IMG/VR virus record: IMGVR_UViG_3300028392_000050
Span: 1 to 64,000 of that record
Length of the DNA: 64,000 bases
Origin: a virus
Direction: 5' to 3' (one strand)
This document shows positions 40,952 through 46,708 of the stretch, piece by piece. The notes under the pieces are model-generated. The model was not told the DNA's origin and did not search any database. It saw only the letters and a program-made list of their open reading frames with translations. A program made the position numbers and the translations under genes. Numbering within the stretch: the stretch's first letter is position 1; each line of letters starts with the position of its first letter.

Positions 40952-41317
40952 TTATCCGTAAGTCAGTTCACCGAAAATCGCATACTGGATAACCATATCG
41001 CCAAAGCAAGCGTCAGCGTCCTCAATGTCTAGGGAGTAAGTGCCACAGTGCTTCTGCCCTGCGTTTAGAGCCAACTGGTATCCCTTTGCTAGTTGCGCTA
41101 GCGTAACGGTGTGCCACTTGTCTTCTTCCTCGTCATACAACTTAAAGTCCTGTGGGTTAGGCTCGTAGTCTGGCAAGTGCCAAAGGCTAATCTTGCTACC
41201 ATCAGGCTTACGGATTTTACTCGCCCAGTAGGTAATACCTGCGCCATCACAGCCCCAGATACCTTCCCACAAATCATCAAGCGAAACCTCTACGCTTACA
41301 GTGATTACCTCGCTCAT
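40952..41317 (-). CDS. hypothetical protein
   Basis: A 121-aa protein starting MSEVITVSVEVSLDDLW, containing GIWGCDGAGITYWASK and a C-terminal DADACFGDMVIQYA. The pattern recalls small phage proteins of unknown role. Second gene of a two-gene cassette, coupled by TAATG to the upstream 35-aa gene. Confidence 0.65.
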   Translation of the reverse strand: MSEVITVSVEVSLDDLWEGIWGCDGAGITYWASKIRKPDGSKISLWHLPDYEPNPQDFKLYDEEEDKWHTVTLAQLAKGYQLALNAGQKHCGTYSLDIEDADACFGDMVIQYAIFGELTYG

Positions 41318-41424
41318 TAGTATCCTGCCTTTTCTAGAATAGCAAGCACAGTATCTACCTGCTCGTCGGTTAGTTTCTCTATTGCTTCGGTGTTGATTAC
41401 ACTCTCGCCGAATAGATTTTCCAT
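41317..41424 (-). CDS. tiny hypothetical protein
   Basis: A 35-aa helical acidic protein (MENLFGESVINTEAIEKL start) with the common AGAAAGAGAGAACCA leader right before ATG. First gene of its cassette. Confidence 0.55.
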   Translation of the reverse strand: MENLFGESVINTEAIEKLTDEQVDTVLAILEKAGY

Positions 41425-41492
41425 TGGTTCTCTCTTTCTTTTAGGTAGCCCTTTTGGCTACATACTCACTCTATACCACAGGCGACCAGACA

Positions 41493-41536
41493 AGGTAGCC
41501 GGTGAGTAAATGGCAAATGAACGTTAGGTGAACAAA
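41493..41536 (-). repeat. 11-bp repeats, cassette d
   Basis: AGGTAGCCGGT, GAGTAAATGGC, AAATGAACGTT, AGGTGAACAAA; 4 bp from palindrome 5. Confidence 0.85.
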
Positions 41537-41540
41537 GCAG

Positions 41541-41613
41541 CCAACTCAACAAATAGCCAACAGCCATACATCCGATCAGGATTAGTATGGCTGTTGGCTA
41601 TTTGTTGAGTTGG
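41541..41613. repeat. array palindrome 5
   Basis: Perfect 29-bp arms (41541-41569, 41585-41613), 15-nt loop with GATC. Inner stem ATAGCCAACAGCCATAC. Confidence 0.95.
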
Positions 41614-41621
41614 CATAAAAA

Positions 41622-41655
41622 AGCCCCAGAGCGAAAGGGGGGTCGCTCTGGGGCT
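41622..41655 (-). terminator. terminator next to palindrome 5
   Basis: AGCCCCAGAGCGA and TCGCTCTGGGGCT with an A run at 41616-41622. Confidence 0.92.
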
Positions 41656-41682
41656 GTGGTTAGAGTAGGGAAATGAGAGAAC

Positions 41683-41937
41683 CTACTCTAAGTTTGTTTC
41701 GTTGTTTAGTATGTAAAGCACATACAAAGTTTCTGTTTTTTCTGTATGAACAAAAGTATACTTAGGAAACTTTCTGCGTAAATAAGTTATTTCGGTTCGC
41801 TTTACAGGGTTATTGTAAATAGCCCATTGGTTCGGGTGTTTTGTAAGTTCTGTTAGAAACGGCTCAATGTTTCTAATAGTGCTTCCTGCTCTGCCTTTTT
41901 TTGGAACTAGGCTTTCGTCAATAAACTTGATTTCCAT
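41683..41937 (-). CDS. hypothetical basic protein
   Basis: An 84-aa protein (MEIKFIDESLVPKKGRAGS start) with a strand-helix pattern WAIYNNPVKRTEITYLRRKF, resembling short phage proteins of unknown fold. Third gene of a coupled three-gene cassette. Confidence 0.6.
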   Translation of the reverse strand: MEIKFIDESLVPKKGRAGSTIRNIEPFLTELTKHPNQWAIYNNPVKRTEITYLRRKFPKYTFVHTEKTETLYVLYILNNETNLE

Positions 41938-42131
41938 TAGTTTTCCTCCTCATTTTCGCCAAAGGCTTCTCTGGCTTCTTCCATTAGACCCATAGCATCT
42001 CGTAACGCTTGGTCTAGGCTGGTGAAACCCTGTATCCTAATCGGCTCAATAGGTTCTAAGCCTTTGTAGTCGTTACAGGTTGGGCATACTGCTTGCTCGG
42101 TGTGTGTTCCGTCAAATACACAAACGCTCAT
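41937..42131 (-). CDS. hypothetical protein with cysteine pair
   Basis: A 64-aa acidic protein with CVF and CPTCND (possible half zinc site) and a helix ALRDAMGLMEEAREAFGEN. Both ends use the TAATG overlap. Confidence 0.6.
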   Translation of the reverse strand: MSVCVFDGTHTEQAVCPTCNDYKGLEPIEPIRIQGFTSLDQALRDAMGLMEEAREAFGENEEEN

Positions 42132-42409
42132 TAGTTCTCCTCATCCTCGATAATGGTGTTATTGGTGTTGTCTGGCTCGTCGTGAGGTTCGCCACACTCA
42201 TCACATTTTTCTTCACGACACTCAAAGCAAGAGCCGTCTAGGTCTAGTTCTCGTTCGCAACCTCCACAGACCTCTTCGAAGTCGATAGACTCGGTGCCAG
42301 AGTAGTAAGAGTTCAGGTCAGACAAAAACGCCTTCTCTGCCTCTTCTTGTGTGTTGCCTTCTACTACACCCTCGTATTCATAGAGGGCTTTGATTTTGTA
42401 AAATGCCAT
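42131..42409 (-). CDS. acidic zinc-ribbon protein
   Basis: A 92-aa protein: N-terminal beta-helix unit (MAFYKIKALYEYEG), then CGGC, CFEC and CDEC cysteine pairs, and a disordered acidic tail. Start taken at MAFYK behind the AGAAAGAGAGAACCA-type leader; an upstream in-frame ATG lies inside that leader region. Confidence 0.65.
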   Translation of the reverse strand: MAFYKIKALYEYEGVVEGNTQEEAEKAFLSDLNSYYSGTESIDFEEVCGGCERELDLDGSCFECREEKCDECGEPHDEPDNTNNTIIEDEEN

Positions 42410-42484
42410 TTGGTTCTCTCTTTCGTTTCTCATTTATGTAGCCTTTTGACTACTCTCTAATACTAGGGTATAGGGCACGCCCAC

Positions 42485-42528
42485 AGGTAGCCGTCAGGTA
42501 AAAGCCAGATGAACAACAGATGAACAGA
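42485..42528 (-). repeat. 11-bp repeats, cassette e
   Basis: AGGTAGCCGTC, AGGTAAAAGCC, AGATGAACAAC, AGATGAACAGA; 5 bp from palindrome 6, with GATC at the boundary. Confidence 0.9.
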
Positions 42529-42533
42529 TCGCC

Positions 42534-42600
42534 CCAACTCAACAAACAACAGCCAGCCAGCTTTTATATAGCTTTGGCTGGCTGTTGTTTGTTGAGTTGG
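42534..42600. repeat. array palindrome 6
   Basis: Perfect 26-bp arms (42534-42559, 42575-42600), 15-nt loop. Inner stem ACAACAGCCAGCCA. Confidence 0.95.
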
Positions 42601-42609
42601 CAAGAAAAA

Positions 42610-42640
42610 GCCCCCCTGCTCCTAGATTTAGCAGGGGGGC
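42610..42640 (-). terminator. terminator next to palindrome 6
   Basis: GCCCCCCTGC and GCAGGGGGGC with an A run (42605-42609). Confidence 0.9.
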
Positions 42641-42681
42641 GGTGTTGGCGAGGGGATGAATGGAAACCTCACCAAGTCTAT

Positions 42682-43050
42682 TTAGTCCTCGCCGAAGAAC
42701 TCCTCGGCTGTGAGGGTGTGAGAGCGTTGAGTTTCTTTGATACGCTCCTGCTCATCACGCTCCTTAACTAACGCCTCAATTTCGGTGTAATAGTGTTCTT
42801 GGTAATAAATCCAGAGGTCAAGGTGCATTAGGGTATAAATGCTGTCTGGCAGAGTGTCGGTCATTTCATTAAACCTATTTAGATACTCAGTAGGTAATGA
42901 GCGCCACTCGTCTAGGATTTCACTGTGCCACACTGGCACGCCACTATCGGCGTATTCACCTGCCAAGTCTTGTGGATAAGTCTGCTCCAATAGGTATTCT
43001 TTATCAGCTAAGATTTCTGCCTTAAACTGCTCTGGTGTATAAAGTGCCAT
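42682..43050 (-). CDS. hypothetical protein, paralog of the gene at 40353
   Basis: A 122-aa acidic protein (MALYTPEQFKAEIL start) with YPQDLAGEYADSGVPVW aligning with the product of 40353-40703. C-terminus diverges (LTAEEFFGED). Single-gene cassette. Confidence 0.7.
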   Translation of the reverse strand: MALYTPEQFKAEILADKEYLLEQTYPQDLAGEYADSGVPVWHSEILDEWRSLPTEYLNRFNEMTDTLPDSIYTLMHLDLWIYYQEHYYTEIEALVKERDEQERIKETQRSHTLTAEEFFGED

Positions 43051-43124
43051 TTTGTAGTTCTCTTTCTCTCAATTTGTAGCCCCTTTGACTACTCTCTAAC
43101 TCTACACCCCTAGGGGGACTTACT

Positions 43125-43168
43125 AGGTAGCGACGAGGTGAATGTCAAATGAACAGCAAGTGAACAGA
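43125..43168 (-). repeat. 11-bp repeats, cassette f
   Basis: AGGTAGCGACG, AGGTGAATGTC, AAATGAACAGC, AAGTGAACAGA; 5 bp from palindrome 7. Confidence 0.9.
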
Positions 43169-43173
43169 TCGCT

Positions 43174-43243
43174 CCAACTCAACAAAGCCACAAAGCCATA
43201 CACCGATCTAGGTAAGTATGGCTTTGTGGCTTTGTTGAGTTGG
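43174..43243. repeat. array palindrome 7
   Basis: Perfect 28-bp arms (43174-43201, 43216-43243), 14-nt loop with GATC. Inner stem AGCCACAAAGCCATAC. Confidence 0.95.
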
Positions 43244-43252
43244 CATAAGAAA

Positions 43253-43280
43253 ACTCCCCTGCCAGTTTCGGCAGGGGAGT
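43253..43280 (-). terminator. terminator next to palindrome 7
   Basis: ACTCCCCTGCC and GGCAGGGGAGT, 11-bp stem. Confidence 0.85.
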
Positions 43281-43300
43281 CCTTTTCTTGAGAGAGAAAC

Positions 43301-43879
43301 TTATCCCTCGACCTCGAGCAATACCTCGAAGCCGTATGCGTCTTTTATCCAATCAGCGTTTAGCGTGAATAACTTTTCTACAACCTCAGAATAACCGAAA
43401 TCTTCATCAGTAATCCACTCAGTTCTAGTTTCGCCGTCATTGGCAGTAAATACCTTAGCGTATTCTACGCTAACCCGATAAACCTCACCAGCGAACCTAG
43501 CGTCAAAATCCTCAGCGACAGACTCTAATCCCTTAGCATTCCATTCCTTTCTCAAGTCATAGATAACCATTGTGTGCCATTCGCCTTGACTAAATCCCTT
43601 TAGTCCATAGATAAGGAACGGAATACCCTCGCCTGTGAAGTAATCGCTAACGGCGTCCTCAATTAGAGTGCCGTCCGAAACAATTTCCTCAATTTCAGTC
43701 TTGGCGTCATCATCAGTGGAATAACGGGTGAAGTTGTTTGGAGCGTGGAGTGTCTGAACGCCTAAGCCAATATTGCGAGCAACCTGATCGATAGTGTCAT
43801 AGTCCTCTTCATAATCAGCAACAACTCTCACGCTTGGGCTAATTTGGAATACTTGTTCTCTTTTTGTTTCTACTAACAT
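43301..43879 (-). CDS. hypothetical acidic protein
   Basis: A 192-aa acidic alpha/beta protein (MLVETKREQVFQISPSVRVV start; FLIYGLKGFSQGEWHTMVIY in the centre; WITDEDFGYSEVVEKLF later). Leader GAGAGAGTAGTAATT differs slightly from the common form. No family recognised. Confidence 0.65.
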   Translation of the reverse strand: MLVETKREQVFQISPSVRVVADYEEDYDTIDQVARNIGLGVQTLHAPNNFTRYSTDDDAKTEIEEIVSDGTLIEDAVSDYFTGEGIPFLIYGLKGFSQGEWHTMVIYDLRKEWNAKGLESVAEDFDARFAGEVYRVSVEYAKVFTANDGETRTEWITDEDFGYSEVVEKLFTLNADWIKDAYGFEVLLEVEG

Positions 43880-43954
43880 AATTACTACTCTCTCTTGTGA
43901 GCAAGTCCTCTGTGCCTTGCTTCACTTACTACAATACACCACGCCAAGCGTGTT

Positions 43955-43998
43955 AGCTAAACGCTAGGTTGATGTTAGGTGAACACTAGGTGAATAAG
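43955..43998 (-). repeat. 11-bp repeats, cassette g
   Basis: AGCTAAACGCT, AGGTTGATGTT, AGGTGAACACT, AGGTGAATAAG; 4 bp from palindrome 8. Confidence 0.85.
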
Positions 43999-44002
43999 CC
44001 TG

Positions 44003-44075
44003 CCAACTCAACAAATTAGCTAATTAGCCGATCTAAGGTTACACCGGCGGCTAATTAGCTAATTTGTTGAGTTGG
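44003..44075. repeat. array palindrome 8
   Basis: Perfect 28-bp arms (44003-44030, 44048-44075), 17-nt loop; GATC at the stem-loop border. Inner stem ATTAGCTAATTAGCCG. Confidence 0.95.
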
Positions 44076-44080
44076 CGCAA

Positions 44081-44118
44081 AGTTCACCCACTGTTCATCT
44101 CTGAACAGCAGGTGAACT
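44081..44118. repeat. hairpin built from inverted 11-bp repeats
   Basis: AGTTCACCCACTGTTCA and TGAACAGCAGGTGAACT (17-bp arms, two mismatches, 4-nt loop). It stands where other cassettes have a GC-rich terminator. Confidence 0.8.
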
Positions 44119-44129
44119 CTGGCTGAACT

Positions 44130-44423
44130 TTAGTCCTCTGCTGGCACGCCGTTCTGGTAGTCCTCAATGCTGTCGTAAGATACGCCCTCAACTCTAATTG
44201 CCCCGTGGCTGTGGATGAGGTAATCAGTTTCACTTGACATCATAAGAACTTGCTGGAGGTTAGCAATTAGAGTTCTAGCCGCTTCACGGGTAATCTCAAC
44301 CTGAACTGCTGACGGCTGAACTAGCCCGTCCTCTAGGTGATAGAGGTTGCGAATGGTTAGGCTAATGTCAGCGTTTCCAGTGTGTCTGCTATCATTTAGC
44401 AGGATGTTAGTTTCTACTCTCAC
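44130..44423 (-). CDS. hypothetical protein
   Basis: A 97-aa protein with a GTG start directly after the AGAACCAA leader (MRVETNILLNDSRHTG). Beta-rich (ISLTIRNLYHL; VQVEITREAARTLIANL). No terminator; the inverted-repeat hairpin follows its stop. Confidence 0.65.
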   Translation of the reverse strand: MRVETNILLNDSRHTGNADISLTIRNLYHLEDGLVQPSAVQVEITREAARTLIANLQQVLMMSSETDYLIHSHGAIRVEGVSYDSIEDYQNGVPAED

Positions 44424-44499
44424 TTGGTTCTCTTTCTATTTTGGGCAAACTCTCTTGGTTTGCCTCACTTACTAACTTACAGGATTACACCTAAACAAT

Positions 44500-44532
44500 A
44501 GGTATTAGTTTGATGAACGGCAGATGAATTAA
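44500..44532 (-). repeat. 11-bp repeats, cassette h
   Basis: AGGTATTAGTT, TGATGAACGGC, AGATGAATTAA, followed by inverted copies (TGTTAACCTAG, GGTTCACC) up to palindrome 9. Confidence 0.75.
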
Positions 44533-44570
44533 GAATTAACCTGCTGTTAACCTAGGGTTCACCCCCCGTT

Positions 44571-44632
44571 CAACTCAACAAAATAGCTGGCAACAAACAA
44601 CGTTGCCTAGCTATTTTAAATTGTTGAGTTGG
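44571..44632. repeat. array palindrome 9 (imperfect)
   Basis: CAACTCAACAA and TTGTTGAGTTGG boxes close a stem with AATAGCTGGCAAC versus GTTGCCTAGCTATT; the 3' arm has an extra TTTAA bulge and the 5' arm lacks the first C of the box. Confidence 0.85.
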
Positions 44633-44636
44633 CGGC

Positions 44637-44669
44637 TGTTCACCAAAAGTTCATCTAATGTTAACTTTC
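44637..44669 (+). repeat. inverted 11-bp repeats on the other side of palindrome 9
   Basis: TGTTCACCAAA, AGTTCATCTAA, TGTTAACTTTC: three units in the opposite orientation, so this palindrome is flanked on both sides. Confidence 0.8.
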
Positions 44670-44678
44670 CCCGAAGGG

Positions 44679-44704
44679 AGGAGGGCTGGTTTCCCAGCCC
44701 TCCT
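44679..44704 (-). terminator. terminator after the gene at 44710
   Basis: AGGAGGGCTGG-TTTC-CCAGCCCTCCT, 11-bp stem, no long U run. Confidence 0.75.
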
Positions 44705-44709
44705 GTTTG

Positions 44710-45069
44710 CTAAGCTTCTAGCCCTGCGATTACCTGTTCTTTGGTATCTGTTGGTTCTACCCCTGGCTTGCTGTAATCAGCAAGTAGGCAATCCTCATCA
44801 CAGATAACTCTAACCTGTGCCCTGCTCCACAGCCCTTGGTGAGTATTACACCACCAATCAAATCCGTCTGCCTTGTCGCCTGTAAAGTAATCGCTTAGGT
44901 TTCTGTCCAAGGCTGGTATCCAAATTTCTGGGAATTTCCAAGGCTTTTCCAAGGCATAAGTATCAAACTTTAAACCTCGTGCCTTGTAAGCGTTTAGAAT
45001 TGAGCCGATTAGGTTGAGTAGTTCTAATGAACCTAGTTCATCAATTCTTTCTAGATAACTTTTTTCCAT
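44710..45069 (-). CDS. hypothetical protein
   Basis: A 119-aa protein (MEKSYLERIDELGSLELLN start) with WWCNTHQGLWSRAQVRVICD. Its leader is AAGGACAAACAAATG, the same as the 34-aa gene at 46545-46649, and different from the AGAGAGAACCA leader. Downstream gene of a two-gene cassette. Confidence 0.65.
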   Translation of the reverse strand: MEKSYLERIDELGSLELLNLIGSILNAYKARGLKFDTYALEKPWKFPEIWIPALDRNLSDYFTGDKADGFDWWCNTHQGLWSRAQVRVICDEDCLLADYSKPGVEPTDTKEQVIAGLEA

Positions 45070-45096
45070 TTGTTTGTCCTTCTTGTTTGGAGGTTT

Positions 45097-45116
45097 GGGG
45101 GAGGTTGCCCTCCCCC
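45097..45116 (-). terminator. internal hairpin of a two-gene cassette
   Basis: GGGGGAGG-TTGC-CCTCCCCC between the genes at 45130 and 45069. The surrounding 60 bp resemble 46646-46710. No U run, so possibly an attenuator. Confidence 0.7.
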
Positions 45117-45129
45117 GTCGCCTGTTTGA

Positions 45130-45396
45130 TTAGTTAGTTCTAGTGGTTAGGGAAATTGGAAATTGTGAGTAAGTTCCCTCAGTACAATAGGTTAGTTTTC
45201 CCCAAGGTGTGTGGATAGAGTAGTTGTATCCCTCGCAGTTAGGCTCGTGGTTCTTGTCGCAGTTTGTCTCCAAGTCAATTTTTACGGGTTCTACAAACTC
45301 AATGTGGTTATTTTCCCAAATTGCCATTACATAGCCATACCATAGTTCATTTTCTGGTCCAGAGGTAATGTGTTGTTCGGTAATTCTAATTTCCAT
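45130..45396 (-). CDS. hypothetical protein
   Basis: An 88-aa protein (MEIRITEQHITSGPENELWY start) with CDKNHEPNCEGY and a C-terminal WGKLTYCTEG. AGAGAGAACCA leader. No family recognised. Confidence 0.6.
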   Translation of the reverse strand: MEIRITEQHITSGPENELWYGYVMAIWENNHIEFVEPVKIDLETNCDKNHEPNCEGYNYSIHTPWGKLTYCTEGTYSQFPISLTTRTN

Positions 45397-45483
45397 TTTG
45401 GTTCTCTCTCTAATCTGGAGAGGTTCTCTTGCCCTCTCTCAATTACTACATTACAGGATACTTATTTGGATCTATACCAATTC

Positions 45484-45526
45484 AGATGAACGTCAGGTAA
45501 ATTAATTGTTCACCTAATGTTCACCT
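45484..45526 (-). repeat. 11-bp repeats, cassette i
   Basis: AGATGAACGTC, AGGTAAATTAA, then inverted TTGTTCACCTA and ATGTTCACCTA, forming an inverted array beside palindrome 10. Confidence 0.85.
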
Positions 45527-45535
45527 AACCCCCCG

Positions 45536-45622
45536 CCAACTCAACAATTTATGGCAACGAAGTTGCCTATAAATTGTCAAAAAAGCCTGTTAGCTATGCT
45601 ACAGGCTTTTTTGTTGAGTTGG
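45536..45622. repeat. array palindrome 10 (two inner hairpins)
   Basis: Boxes CCAACTCAACAA and TTGTTGAGTTGG enclose two adjacent hairpins: CAATTTATGGCAAC/GTTGCCTATAAATTG and AAAAAAGCCTGT/ACAGGCTTTTTT. The second looks like a complete terminator inside the palindrome. Confidence 0.9.
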
Positions 45623-45631
45623 CAAGGCTTA

Positions 45632-45654
45632 GCCAGCCGGGGTCTCCGGCTGGC
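45632..45654 (-). terminator. hairpin after the gene at 45669
   Basis: GCCAGCCGG and CCGGCTGGC, 9-bp stem; U run supplied only by the hairpin within palindrome 10. Confidence 0.7.
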
Positions 45655-45668
45655 TTGCCTAATCCCTC

Positions 45669-45998
45669 CTAGTGTCCTGACTTGTAGAGTTCTAGATACT
45701 GCTCAATGGCTTGGAGCAAAGCGTTGTGGTTGCCCTCGTAGCGTTCCACTAGATACGCAAAACGCTTAGCCCAAAGTTTGCGGCGTTCGTCTTGGATGTA
45801 GTAAACGGCAGCTGAATAGCCCTGCTCCTCTAGAGTGTGGTAGCCGACATCTTCGCAAGTCCAGCAAGCGTTTTCCATGTCGTAGCCAGCAGTGAACTTG
45901 CCGTGGCAGCAAGAGCCTTGGGCGATACGCTCACGCAAGTATGCGATTTGAGCGTTCTTGACGGCAATGGCTTCACGGGCGATTTGTGCGTTTAGCAT
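45669..45998 (-). CDS. hypothetical helical protein with cysteines
   Basis: A 109-aa protein: N-terminal helix (MLNAQIAREAIAVKNAQIAY), CCHG and CWTC in the centre, and a C-terminal helix (LVERYEGNHNALLQAIEQYL). AGAGAGAACCA leader. No family recognised. Confidence 0.6.
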   Translation of the reverse strand: MLNAQIAREAIAVKNAQIAYLRERIAQGSCCHGKFTAGYDMENACWTCEDVGYHTLEEQGYSAAVYYIQDERRKLWAKRFAYLVERYEGNHNALLQAIEQYLELYKSGH

Positions 45999-46078
45999 TT
46001 GGTTCTCTCTACACCCACGCCCCTTGCGTGGTGTGTCCTCTCAGTCTAGCAACCTAGAAATAGATCACCCTCTCTCTA

Positions 46079-46132
46079 AGATGAACACTTGGCAAACAAC
46101 TTAGATCATTTTTATTCATCTAATGTTCACCT
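46079..46132 (-). repeat. 11-bp repeats, cassette j
   Basis: AGATGAACACT and TGGCAAACAAC, then inverted TTATTCATCTA and ATGTTCACCTA next to palindrome 11. More degenerate than other copies; two GATC sites lie in or near it. Confidence 0.7.
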
Positions 46133-46138
46133 AGGGGC

Positions 46139-46232
46139 CCAACTCAACAAAGGCTATTGACAGCAAAGCTGCCTAATAGCCTTATAATACCTAGGCTATG
46201 TATATCATAGCCAGGTATTATTGTTGAGTTGG
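46139..46232. repeat. array palindrome 11 (two inner hairpins)
   Basis: Boxes CCAACTCAACAA (46139-46150) and TTGTTGAGTTGG (46221-46232) enclose AGGCTATTGACAGC/GCTGCCTAATAGCCT and ATAATACCTAGGCTATG/CATAGCCAGGTATTAT. Confidence 0.9.
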
Positions 46233-46266
46233 CGAGGGTCTCCTCTGCTCCCCGAGAACGCCAAGA

Positions 46267-46290
46267 CCAGCCCCCATCGCTGGGGGCTGG
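46267..46290 (-). terminator. hairpin after the gene at 46303
   Basis: CCAGCCCCCA-TCGC-TGGGGGCTGG, 10-bp stem. Confidence 0.75.
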
Positions 46291-46302
46291 CTGGCTGATT
46301 AC

Positions 46303-46548
46303 TTACATAACTTTGTGTCCGCAATCACACTTTTCATCGTGGTCGCCACCCAGTGAGCCTTCTGGCAAGCCTAGACTACGCTCCAACAAGTCTAGCCCAG
46401 TCCAGAAGGACTCACGCCATCCTGGGCTGTCATCCCAGTCCTGTTGGTGATAGTAGTCTAGAGCATACTCTATCTCGTTCACTAACTGATTAGCGGTTTT
46501 TGTAATTGGCTGGTCGGATAGGGTTGCCCAGATTTGTTCTTTTATCAT
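46303..46548 (-). CDS. hypothetical protein
   Basis: An 81-aa acidic protein (MIKEQIWATLSDQPITKTAN start) with helices and a C-terminal C-D-C-G-H cluster. ATG overlaps the stop of the upstream 34-aa gene (ATGA). Confidence 0.6.
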   Translation of the reverse strand: MIKEQIWATLSDQPITKTANQLVNEIEYALDYYHQQDWDDSPGWRESFWTGLDLLERSLGLPEGSLGGDHDEKCDCGHKVM

Positions 46549-46649
46549 TTTGTGTCCTTATCTATTAGGTGATCTTGTGTGTATTGGTAAAGCCTGCCTA
46601 GTAAAAATGATACTACTAAGCCTAGTACTACAAGCCAGTGTGTTGGCAT
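46545..46649 (-). CDS. tiny membrane protein
   Basis: A 34-aa protein with a transmembrane helix (LVVLGLVVSFLLG) and a charged tail. AAGGACAAACAA leader. Coupled to the downstream gene by ATGA. Confidence 0.5.
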   Translation of the reverse strand: MPTHWLVVLGLVVSFLLGRLYQYTQDHLIDKDTK

Positions 46650-46675
46650 TTGTTTGTCCTTTGTTTAGGGGTTCA

Positions 46676-46695
46676 GGGGGGGATTGCTCCCCCCC
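46676..46695 (-). terminator. internal G/C hairpin
   Basis: Seven G and seven C separated by ATTGCT, between genes at 46709 and 46649. Same junction layout as 45097-45116, including the downstream GTCGCCTGTTTG. Confidence 0.7.
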
Positions 46696-46708
46696 GTCGC
46701 CTGTTTGT

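Noticed and set aside
42520-42771. Plus-strand ORF crossing palindrome 6 and the terminator
   Set aside because: It reads through a palindrome, a terminator and an antisense gene; no ribosome site. Similar ORFs over palindromes at 41111, 45551 and 46229 were also dropped.
37354-46232. CRISPR array
   Set aside because: Repeats are inverted pairs with inner variation and lie about 0.5-2 kb apart between genes; there are no regular direct repeats with spacers.
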